Positions 55,417 through 64,000 of a stretch of DNA of 64,000 nucleotides are shown here, one piece after another. Under the pieces are notes generated by a model. It made no database searches. It saw only the letters and a list, made by a program, of their open reading frames with translations, and was not told the origin of the DNA. Origin of the DNA: Chaetoderma sp. LZ-2023a (taxonomy: Eukaryota; Mollusca; Caudofoveata; Chaetodermatida; Chaetodermatidae). The position numbers and the translations under genes were made by a program. The DNA is taken from contig CM067374.1 of the NCBI GenBank assembly GCA_034401795.1, positions 135,828,635 to 135,892,634 on the forward strand. The letters are read 5' to 3'. Each line of letters starts with the position of its first letter. Position 1 is the stretch's first letter.

Positions 55417-55560
55417 CAATATTAATTGTATTGTCTCGCCAGAAGATTTTGATTTGCACTGCGGTCGGTGCGTTCTATTTACTCATACTTATACTTATCA
55501 TATACTACCTTGATAGGTCACTTTGCCTGTAGGTAGATAATACAGTAAATGCAACGCGCC

Positions 55561-56054
55561 TTATATGTTTCTAAGATAGGCAATGTTTACTACAGAGCAC
55601 CTGTTGTGCATAGGTTCTTGTATATACCAAAAGGTAGTCCAATATATATCTAATTGGTTTTTAAAGCTATTTAAGCTTGGGGAATTTACGACAATTTCAG
55701 GTAACCCATTCCACATGTTGGTGATACGAGTTGAAAAGAAATGGTGTCTTATGGTTTTATTTGCCCGCTTTTTGGATAATTTCAGTCTATGACCACGGGT
55801 GTTGGCGTTGTTATCAAGATACTGGCTTTGAATATTATAAATATTATGTAGATGTTTGTATGATTCAATCATATCCCCCTTGCACGTCGATAGTATAATG
55901 ATTGGAGCTTCAAATGTTTAAGTCTATCAGGATAGCTGCGAGATCTTAAATAAGGCACCATTTTTGTTGCTCTTCTTTGTACAGATTCGCGGGTTTCACA
56001 ATCTTTAATGAACATGCACCATTGCCATATTCCAGGATTGGCCTTACAAGCCAA
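55561..56054 (-). pseudogene. CR1/L2-like LINE ORF2 C-terminal relic
   Basis: Two segments: 56054-55869 with SVQRRATKMVPYLRSRSYPD and RLKHLKLQSLYYRRARGI, and 55872-55561 with MIESYKHLHNIYN, NTRGHRLKLSKKRANK and WNGLPEIVVNSPSLNSFKNQ. Together they are the usual C-terminus of this LINE type, split by one frameshift near 55870. 5' truncated. Confidence 0.75.
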
Positions 56055-56266
56055 TTTATTATTAGTAAGTATTTAATTTACTTCCACAATAATAAAACTA
56101 ACTTGTTATTCATCATGTGTTTAAATATACATATATAACTTTGTCTCATGAGCCGTAAATAAGTTGACTTTATAGACGTTTCTGTGTTGCAATTTAAATA
56201 TGCTGATGTTAATTTCGGACTGTTAACCACATTACGCGGGTGCTCCTATCAATCGGAGGATTATCC

Positions 56267-56330
56267 GCACACCAACAACACCACCACCACCGCCACCACC
56301 ACCACCACCAACAACAACAACAACGGTTTG
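56267..56330. repeat. (CAC/CAA)n microsatellite
   Basis: Runs of ACC and AAC trinucleotides. Confidence 0.9.
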
Positions 56331-56509
56331 CAATGCAACGCGGTACTATAAATATGTCGTCTGAATATCGGCCTACGCACAGGCACTTGTATCAGGGATA
56401 GCTAGCTTAAGGCTAGATTAGAAAACAAACATACGTTTAACGCCGGTTGGGGCACACACCTAACCCGACGCGACACACGCCCTCGGCTCAGAGATATTAA
56501 TTTGCGTTT

Positions 56510-57125
56510 TTATAAGTATTCTCTTGAATATTATGTAACTAATTTGACTTCTCCCGGCCGAATTATTTTTGCATTTTTAACACCGTGTCTGTATAGTTAC
56601 CTTGAAATTTAGATTCTGTGAATTCAGAATTCAAAGTGTTAAAATTGATTTAAAAACCGCGCGCGCTGGTAGGAGCTTTGTGAGAAATTGGCGGGGAATG
56701 GATGGAAATGGATCCGTATCTTTCAAAATGGAGGAATCCGAACTGTCACTCAAATATACGACGTCATAATCAATTATTTCACATGTAGGCTGGCGTCACA
56801 ATCAAAATGCATAATAAATTACGTATCTAGCGCCGTCATGAGCATTTAAAAGTCCGGCAAGTGTGTGCCTGTGATGGATTTACTATTTAATAATCCTTCT
56901 ATTGAATACATTGGAACTAATTTCAACGGCACCCGGTCAAATTATTTTCAATAGGACCTATTATATAGTCAACAGCGTATATGTCTAATTACGCGTATAA
57001 TTACGTGAAAATGGTATTCTGAGCATTCATTGTTCAAATTATTTAAATCGATGCCAACACGTCAAAAGCGTAGGCGGAGCTTAGCAAGAAATGGGCGTGG
57101 CCTAGCTAGAAAATGGATCCCTCAA
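56510..57125. repeat. Two diverged MITE-1 copies in tandem
   Basis: 56510-56710 has a decayed hairpin, TAGTTACCTTGAAATTTAGA and GAAATTGGCGGGGAATGG. 56735-57120 has CGACGTCATAATCAATTA, a poor hairpin, GATGCCAACACGTC and GGCGTGGCCTAGCTAG. Confidence 0.65.
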
Positions 57126-57639
57126 TTAACGCCTCATTCAGACGGCCAATATTTACTTGTAAGCGGATTCTAAGAAAAATGTTTTACTGCGCGTTGAAAA
57201 ATTAACACAAACGAAGATGAGCGCAAATTAAATGAAGCTATCATCATTTTTATTCTCCTGGGTCCATGGGACGTCTATAAACCAAAGATGCTTCCTGCAA
57301 AATTGAATTGAAATCAACTCATGAGAAAAAATTAATCTATACGAAGTTGAGAGATAACGTGCATATGCACAAAAGACGGACGATCGAAAGTCACCAAGAT
57401 AGAAGTCCACTTTACTCTTCGGCCCTCGGGCCAGTAGAGCTAACAAGTTAGACTAAATAAATAATAGCTAACTGATCAGAGGCGTTAACACCCACCCCGC
57501 AACAACAACACCTGGATTGAGGCGGACGCAAACTGCATCGTCTACACCTATGGTCGACGCCACCGTAATTGATGATGCTGCAGATGGGTAAACACACATT
57601 ATTCAATCTTATGTCTCAAAGAAATCCCCAGTACTCTCG

Positions 57640-57770
57640 CATGTACTGACTGACTGACTGACTGACACACACACCCCTCCTCCCCCCCCCCCACCCCCCC
57701 CCCCCCCCCCACCCCCACACACCCCCACCCCCACCCCACCCCCACACACACACGCGCGCGCGCGCCCGCC
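57640..57770. repeat. (CTGA)n and C-rich low-complexity tract just inside an intron
   Basis: CTGACTGACTGA, then CACACACACCCCTCCTCC and long C runs, then CACACACGCGCGCGCGC. On the coding strand of the neighbouring exon it is G-rich, with many runs of four or more G, about 110-240 nt after the splice donor. Confidence 0.9.
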
Positions 57771-57877
57771 CGCACATCCACCCACCGCAACGAACACACT
57801 CACCCATCTGCCAACTAACTAACCAACCAACCCCTCCCTCGTGCACACACGCATGCATGTAATAGGAGCCTACTTAC

Positions 57878-58144
57878 TCTGCTTTTCTCGAACTCAGACC
57901 TGGACGTTTCAAGAAATTTTTAATCTCTTTCAAGCCATCGCCAGGCAACGCCCGGAAGCCTAGACTGTAGAGCCGTTTCCGGGTTTTTGGAGACACTTCC
58001 GTTTTGCGTTCCGCCGCGTCAGAGTCGTTTGTACCGATCGTGGTATCTACTGCGCTGACATCGTCAACTTTTGTGTCAACGATATAGCGAGCATCGTCGC
58101 TTATGTCTGCCTTGGTTGATAGGCCCGTCGCGACCACATCGGAA
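57878..58144 (-). CDS. Internal coding exon of an unrecognised host gene
   Basis: The acceptor TTTTCATCCTCAG ends at 58145 and the donor AGCAGA|GTAAGTA starts at 57877, a textbook consensus. The exon enters in phase 2, holds 88 codons (SDVVATGLSTKADISDDARY, DAAERKTEVSPKTRKRLYSL, GDGLKEIKNFLKRPGLSSRK) and leaves with two bases, phase 2. The next exon candidate at 35321 starts in phase 2, so the two can be spliced. It is hydrophilic, with an Asp-rich then Lys/Arg-rich stretch. The family is unknown to me. Confidence 0.65.
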
Positions 58145-58509
58145 CTGAGGATGAAAAGTCATACATAATAGATTAAGCAATTTTAAGCCATACTATAATA
58201 CTGTTTTTACGCATACCCTAAAGATAACACTAAATCATACTAATATCTCATGCGATATCTTATACGATAATCATATTAATTTACCATTTGTCCATTTCAT
58301 TCCCATTTTCATATGTTATACCCATATACCGTAACCCGGACTCATATCTGTGCACCATACTCATGGCAAAATGAGAAAAAAATTCCTTAAAGAATTTAAT
58401 ATTTGATATTTCAAAGAAATAGCCACCATGGGAAAAATACCTTGTTGCAAAATACTGGCAACCGCGGCGTGTTATAAGATTGTAATTCATGATCCCATTC
58501 CCTCGCCCA

Positions 58510-58745
58510 ATCATATGACGTCATAATTAACTACGCGACGTGTATGCTGACGTCATAATCATGACGTCGTGAATGATTCGATTATGCCCGTCTTTAACTC
58601 TTAATAGTCTATAGGCAGCAACTACACCCAGTCAAATTAGTTTCAAAATATTCAACAGCTTACCTGTAGTTTTCTGGAAATTGATAGTCAGGAAGTTCAG
58701 AGATCGATCGATCCCAACACGAGCGAAGTGTGGGTGGAGCTTAGA
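58510..58745. repeat. MITE-1 copy with the first hairpin arm deleted
   Basis: ATCATATGACGTCATAATTA, GCTGACGTCATAATCATGAC, TATAGGCAGCAACTACACCC, AGTCAAATTAGTTTCAAAAT and GATCGATCGATCCCAACACG are present. Confidence 0.8.
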
Positions 58746-59062
58746 TACATTGTTATTCAAACCTTAGATGAACGTTGTCTGCCTTTCAGGGTATCAAATG
58801 AGGCATTTGGATCATTGCAAAACGGAAATTTCTTGTGATTCTTGTGGCTCAGGTTGACCCATTTTAGAAGGTCATATCTCGAAATATAGGCATGTTGGCA
58901 AAGGTAACCCATCATACGTATCCAATACAGTACATGTGATGAACTCGTTGATCTAATGAGTGGCAAAGTTCGCTTAGCTATTGTGAATGAAATAAATACA
59001 GTTAGGTAAACCGTGTTTCAGTTTATCTGCCAACTCTACACCTGATCGTTCACATATTGGTC

Positions 59063-59457
59063 AATGGACCTTTCTATAGTTAGCTATGCGCCGCTCTTCT
59101 CTAGGTAAACTCCGCCCACACCTCGCTCGTGTTGAGATCGATCGATCTCTTAACTTCCTGACTATACATTTCCAGAAAACTATACAGGTAACCCATTGAA
59201 TATTTTGGAACTAATTTGACTGGCGCTGTTGCTGCCTATGGCAGCAACATCGTCCAGTGAAATTATTTCCTAAATATTCAACAGCATGTTTATTAAATAG
59301 TAGAGACATACAATTCGTACAACGTGTCCGGACTATTAAGAGTTAAAGACGTAATTTTTTACGTAATGATGATTAACACGTCATCCTATACGCCGCTTAG
59401 CTGATTATGATGTCATATGACGTCAGATTAATAGATGGATACTCTAGAAAGGGGAAT
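59063..59457. repeat. MITE-1, near full-length copy (reverse orientation)
   Basis: AATGGACCTTTCTATAGTTA at the start; hairpin tip GGCGCTGTTGCTGCCTATGGCAGCAACATCG; CAATTCGTACAACGTGTCCG; GATGTCATATGACGTCAG; ends CTCTAGAAAGGGG. Confidence 0.85.
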
Positions 59458-60397
59458 TGAGTAGTATACTAAGATGTGTGTCTTCCCATGTCGTAAGCCA
59501 TTTGAACTATTTATAACATTCCTCAATTTGAAAAGCTAAACTGGTGCTGGACTGGTAAATCAAGTACGCCATTATCTGTGCTAAGTTTGCAAACTAGATT
59601 TCTCAAGTACAGAGGCCAGTCTTATGACAATGCTGCCAACATGTCGGGGCGCTAGAAAGAGCAAAATATGCCATATTCATACCATGTGCTGTGTACTTTC
59701 TCAATCCAGTTGGCCTCAGTGCCGCTGATTGTTGTCCAGTGGCAGTGAATTTATTCTCAACGGTCAAGTTACTTTCTACATAATTCTTTGGCTCAATACA
59801 TCGATCGATGTACAGTTCTTAAAATATATTTGGGCAATGAGCGCGTGTTGAAATCTCTGGTACTCGCTGGGAGGCACGCGCAGTAGCAACAAGGGAAATT
59901 CCTGAGTCCTACTTATCAAGGATGGCGAAGTCCTATAAAACATTAGTATGCTACTCATTAAAAACTTTGTTTATTCTTCATATCTTGATTACGTCAGTCA
60001 AACTGCTAAGTCATATTTCTAGAAACGGTTTCCTCCAGCCAAGGGGACTGTTGGCTCGCGGAAACGCAATACACGTAACACTACTCAATCACCAAGGGGA
60101 GTGGGGGGGGGGGGGGAGGGGTGCTATATGAGAGACAGAAAACATTGCAAACAAGATGCAAGAACTTGAGTTTGTATTCATGTGTGCCGCCATGTAGAAT
60201 GATATTTTACAACACATTCATTTCACAAGTCCAGCTCCCAAAGATAAGGAGTTGGATTTTATAACATATGTAGACCTATCAATCATTAGCAGACCACGTA
60301 CACAGTTGGAGAAATGATTTCGAAAGATTCGAAGACATGCAAAGAGATCCTGCCTGATACTGACTATAAATAAGCCCAGTCCGGAAAAGCGAATCCG
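59458..60397. other. Non-coding stretch
   Basis: A poly-G run at 60102-60120 is the only distinct feature. No gene is supported. Confidence 0.5.
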
Positions 60398-60990
60398 GAA
60401 ACAAGAGGCCCAATGGGCCTGTATCACTCACCTGGAATTATTGGCCACAACCGAATAAAACGAGATGACCACTGAAAACATTTACCAGTCTAATTTCTGT
60501 GAAGACGGTTTAGCCAAGTTTTGTTAAAATTGGCCCAGTGGTTAATAAGTAGGGTTTTATGATTTTCTCAGAATCTACAGAAAGTATTACATGTCCGCCA
60601 AAAACGCTAAATTCTGATTGATTCATGGTGGACATGTTTTTTGACGTATCAACTTCCCTTGGACAAATTGTAATGACCTTAGTCCCTAATCGTGCTGTCA
60701 AATTTCGGCCCAATCTGTTTAGTAGTTCTGGAGACGAAGTCGTTTTCGTGAAAACTTAGGTCATCAAAGATGGCCGCCGAACCGTTCGGCCAATCAAGTT
60801 CTCTTGAACAAACTTGGTTCAGCTCTTGCCATAGATCATATTTCATGAGGTTTGCTTCGATCCGCCCATCGGTTTCGGAGAACATTTTTAAAGACGTTTC
60901 TAAAAATCGGCCAAAATCTAAAATGGCCACCCGCCAATTTGGCCGATTGGCTTACTTTGAACAAACTTTGATTCACATTCCCTAAGATAC
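60398..60990. repeat. Dispersed repeat starting AACAAGAGGCCCAATGGGCC
   Basis: The start phrase and the following CTGTATCACTCACCTGG are familiar from high-copy repeats of molluscan genomes. The body has phrases such as AATTTCGGCCCAATCTGTTT and AGTAGTTCTGGAGACGAAGT. The identification is from memory of repeat style. Confidence 0.45.
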
Positions 60991-61013
60991 ATCCTGTCAA
61001 ATATACCTGAAGC

Positions 61014-61383
61014 AATGGATGAATCCAGTTTTAGCTATGTTCCGCCCATCTCTAGCTAAGCTCCACCCACACTTCGTCCGTTTTGGGATCTATCAATCCC
61101 TGCACTCTCTGAATCACAATTTCCAGAAGACAATACAGGTTAGCTGTTGAATATTTTGAAACTAATTTGACTTGGTGCGCCCAGTCAAATTAGTTTCAAA
61201 ATATTCGACAAAATGTATATTAAATAGTAAAAGCGTACAATTCCTACAACGTATCGGACTATTAAGCGTTTAATACAGACTAAATCGAATCATTCATGCT
61301 GTAATTGATTATGACGTCATTCTCTGCGTCACGTAGTTGATTATGACGTCATATGATGGATGGATACACTGGAAAGGTCCATT
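61014..61383. repeat. MITE-1, near full-length copy (reverse orientation)
   Basis: AATGGATGAATCCAGTTTTA at one end, CTGGAAAGGTCCATT at the other. The hairpin here has almost no loop (GACTTGGTGCGCCCAGTC). Perfect TGACGTCA twice (61311-61350). Confidence 0.85.
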
Positions 61384-61550
61384 ACATGTATGCATAATTA
61401 TGACGATCGCATCCCTGAAATTAAGATGAGCAGATGAAAATGGTAGGAGAAGAAGACGTTGAACACTTGAACTTACATTTCCCATGAACATCTTAGGTAA
61501 AGTTTAAAAACTGGTTCCGTCACAGAACCTAATTTGCTGCTGATATGGTA

Positions 61551-61715
61551 GAATGATTATGACTGGATGTGATGTTGTTGGCAGAATGATTATGACTGGA
61601 TTTGATGTTGTTGGCAGAATGATTATGACTGGATGTGATGTTGTTGGCAGAATGATTATGACTGGATGTGATGTTGTTGGCAGAATGAGTATGACTGGAT
61701 GTGATGTTGTTGGTA
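61551..61715. repeat. 33 bp minisatellite, five units
   Basis: AGAATGATTATGACTGGATG plus TGATGTTGTTGGC repeated five times with single-base changes. Confidence 0.9.
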
Positions 61716-61849
61716 AAAGCTGTTGCACCACCATATAGCCAGTGCCAGATTAAGCCTTGCCAGGGCCGGTGGCAAAGAATTTTTATGGAGTGGAAGCGAA
61801 AGGTCAAACAAAAGAGGGTCCGGGTCCTCACACGAAATTTTTTGAAATC

Positions 61850-62095
61850 TATATGCTCGCAGATGGCATCTCGTGCGCTTCCAGAGGTAAATTTGGACCA
61901 TCATTTGGCTATTTAATTTCATTTTTTTATTCACTCAATTTATTTAGGCGTTCAGTTGTGAAAACACAACTGAATAAAAAAACTGAATGAACAAAAAAAT
62001 GAAATCAAATAGCCAAAAATAGAATAATTTAACAGCCAACTGAAGAGCCATATTTACCTCTGGAAGCGCAAGTGAGAGCATCTAGAAGATAAAAA
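61850..62095. repeat. Foldback element of ~245 bp
   Basis: Outer arms GCGCTTCCAGAGGTAAAT and ATTTACCTCTGGAAGCGC, middle arms TTTGGCTATTTAATTTCATT and ATGAAATCAAATAGCCAAA, and a tip TTCAGTTGTG-AAAA-CACAACTGAA (61951-61974) pair in register. No coding capacity. Confidence 0.75.
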
Positions 62096-62234
62096 CCTTT
62101 ATTAATCTGTAATACAATAATGAACCATCTGACTCCTAAAACATCAGAAAAGTCTCAAAACAAATAAAACCAAAACACTCTTTAATAAGAATAATACGGA
62201 AACAATATCTGATGGACAAATAAGACAATAAGAC

Positions 62235-62350
62235 CCCTCCCCCCCCCCACACACACACACTCACCCCTACACATGCGCGCGCACGCACGCACGCACACAC
62301 ACCCCCCACCCCACCACTACCCCACCCACAGACACGCCCCACCCCACCCC
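62235..62350. repeat. C-rich and (CA)n low-complexity tract
   Basis: CCCCTCCCCCCCCC, (AC)n, GCGCGCACGCACGC and CCCCACCC motifs; similar in style to 57640-57770. Confidence 0.9.
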
Positions 62351-62614
62351 ACCCTACCATGGTTTCAACACCGCCTTAAAACACGCAAAGTGCTACTAAT
62401 TTTTAATAACCGCATACTAAATATTAACTTTTTGTACTTCGTTAATGTCCATTTACAGATCAAGAGAAGGCCATTTTGTAAAATTATCACTGGAATTTAC
62501 GAAAAGAGCATTTTGATGTCATTCAACTGGATATTTCTCGTGATCACTGTAGATGATGTTTAGCCTGGCTCATTAAAACGAACATGAAAATCCTACTTTT
62601 ACTTGATAAGGGTC

Positions 62615-63125
62615 CATACGCCAAGCGAAAAATATTTTTACGGCACTTGTGAGATCTCAAGTTGAATATGCAGCGAGTGTGTGGTCACCATATAAGAAAA
62701 GTGGCATAGCTACTGTGGAAAAGGTTCGGAGAAGGGCCACAAAGTGTGTACCATCACTAAGAGAGTTGAGCTACACAGAGAGACTGAAGCGGCTACAACT
62801 ACCAACCCTAAAGTACAGACGGCTTCGAGGGGACATCATTGAAACATACAAGATAATAAATGGGATTTATGACAGACGCGTTACTGAAAATTTCTTCACA
62901 CACAACAATGCGGACACAAGAGGGCACAATTATAAAATTTATAAGAACCACAATAGACTTGGCATTAGGAAGTACTCATTCGAGAACCGTGTCATCGATA
63001 TATGGAATAATCTTCCTTACGATGTGGTAAACGCACCGAGCCTACATTGTTTTCAAGGTAGACTTGATCGGTACTGGAAAGATCAGGAAATGAAATATGA
63101 TTTCAATGCAGATTACAATTTCTAA
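62615..63125 (+). pseudogene. CR1/L2-like LINE ORF2 C-terminal part, open frame
   Basis: An open frame enters near 62620 with AKNIFTALVRSQVEYAASVW and runs to TAA at 63123-63125. It includes KVRRRATKCVPSLRELSYTE, LQLPTLKYRRLRGDIIETYK, NADTRGHNYKIYKNHNRLGI and VIDIWNNLPYDVVNAPSLHC. The copy is 5' truncated but its remaining frame is intact, so the insertion is fairly young. It gives the reference for the motif that seeded the 12.9-15.8 kb minisatellite. Confidence 0.85.
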
Positions 63126-63464
63126 TCAAGCGCAAGAGCAATATGACATGTTGATTGAGTATTCAAAGCTGATGACGGATTGGGTGTGGTACATTATGTA
63201 AGCCGCGCCAATCATTCAATTACTGTATTTCATTTGAAATGTATTGTAATAGGCAACAATTAATTAAATGTAATGTAGATACTGCTGCTGGACCAAGTGG
63301 ATTTTGCATGAAATCACGCCAGTCCACATTGGGATAGCGAAGTGGCAAGGATTGGGCGTGGTACCTGCGCCAGCCTATCGTTAATAGTTGTGTATATTTT
63401 TAATAGAAGTAGCCTAATGTAATCAAGGTTTTTCAAGTTTTAAGAGAAATGTCTATATATTATA
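63126..63464 (+). other. Probable 3' untranslated region of the LINE
   Basis: Follows the LINE stop codon. Contains GTGTGGTACATTATGTAAGCCGCGCCAATC and, 175 bases later, GGCGTGGTACCTGCGCCAGCCTATCG, a diverged duplicate. The pentanucleotide repeat next to it may be the tail or its target. Confidence 0.4.
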
Positions 63465-63543
63465 TGCACCGCACCGCACCGCACGGCACGGCACGGCACC
63501 GCACCGCACCGCACCGCACCGCACCGCACCGCACCGCACCGCA
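63465..63543. repeat. (GCACC)n pentanucleotide repeat
   Basis: About 16 units of GCACC with three GCACGG-type variants. CTATATATTATATGCACC leads in and GCATATATAATCTACATA leads out, so the flanks are themselves inverted. Confidence 0.95.
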
Positions 63544-63784
63544 TATATAATCTACATACTGTAGTCACATATTGTTTGCTTGATTAAAGGTGAGATTTGA
63601 TTTGTATGTATAATTGTATATATGTATATATATAGATAGGGAAACAGTTAGAGGAATGCTAACATAAAACATTCCGGAATCTGAACTACTTAATGATATT
63701 TTAAAATAAATTAACAAATATCAGATACAATGCAGGAGCAGAACATAAAGGCATGTATGCCTACGTTCTGACGTCTGCTTAACC

Positions 63785-63960
63785 TAACTTAACTTAAATG
63801 ACTTGCTCGGTTACCGAGCCACACATCGCATTGGTAAATTTACAAAACTAATCTTCTCTTTGCTTGCAAATTGAAATTCAGAGACCATCGCAGAGGTCGC
63901 TTTGGGCGGCCTGGCCATAATAGGGTTAATTTGACACAAAGCGTGTGCAACTTGTTTACC
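63785..63960. repeat. MITE-2 fragment
   Basis: GACTTGCTCGGTTACCGAGCCACAC, TGGTAAATTTACAAAACTAATCTTCT and AGGGTTAATTTGACACAAAG match the core and one end of MITE-2 in degraded form. Confidence 0.6.
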
Positions 63961-64000
63961 GACTTTCCCACAAAATTCCGTCTGGGACAGATCAACGGCA

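Noticed and set aside
57599-57858. Gly-rich ORFs in three overlapping frames
   Set aside because: Low-complexity C-rich DNA; no coding bias and no homology pattern.
60218-60985. Overlapping ORFs in both directions near 60.2-61.0 kb
   Set aside because: They lie in a dispersed repeat with frames open on both strands and no conserved motif.
61504-61831. Thr/Ser-rich repeat ORFs
   Set aside because: Produced by the 33 bp minisatellite in several frames at once.

Overview
This is animal nuclear DNA. It has spliced exons with GT-AG borders, non-LTR retrotransposons of two kinds (Tx1-like and CR1/L2-like), DNA transposons with terminal inverted repeats, many palindromic MITEs and abundant microsatellites, on an AT-rich background. 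A marine invertebrate, probably a mollusc or another lophotrochozoan, fits best. That placement rests on the style of the repeats (for example the AACAAGAGGCCCAATGGGCC repeat near 60.4 kb) and is an inference.

Layout. 375-5714 is a 5.3 kb DNA transposon on the + strand with 22 bp terminal repeats, about ten subterminal GTCACNTANGTTAC sites and a frameshifted DDE-type transposase ending in a PHD finger. 6441-10374 is a 3.9 kb element with ~150 bp terminal repeats and a 3 bp target duplication; its broken minus-strand gene carries zinc-binding, XPG/FEN-like nuclease and CXC regions, as in Academ transposons. 11.7-16.7 kb holds two CR1/L2-like relics. The second (12636-16735, minus) contains a 2.9 kb minisatellite of 54 bp units that grew out of its own coding sequence. 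17-35 kb is mostly MITEs, a LINE fragment (23.9-25.1 kb), palindromes, satellite-like blocks (28.6-31.5 kb) and duplications. 35.6-37.7 kb has an inverted repeat and a ~320 bp tandem array. 37969-44050 is a nearly full-length, decayed Tx1-like LINE on the minus strand, bounded on both sides by (TTC)n. 44.7-46.7 kb is the relic of a second widespread mobile gene with an XPG/FEN-like nuclease region. 48.9-51.5 kb and 55.5-64 kb are again MITEs, microsatellites and LINE tails.

Host genes, all on the minus strand. A long coiled-coil protein of 1138 codons (51766-55182) is intact in one exon, with a poly(A) signal behind it and CRE-like sites ahead. Three small exons (57878-58144, 35108-35321, 23101-23478) have good splice sites and compatible phases (2-2, 0-0). 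They look like the 3' end of one gene of which at least 35 kb lies here, so the coiled-coil gene and the Tx1 element would lie in its introns. I do not recognise the spliced product.

The most unusual items are the LINE-born minisatellite with higher-order structure, the (TTC)n-bounded Tx1 element, the PHD-finger transposon, and a MITE family that spreads clusters of TGACGTCA sites together with a ~90 bp hairpin.
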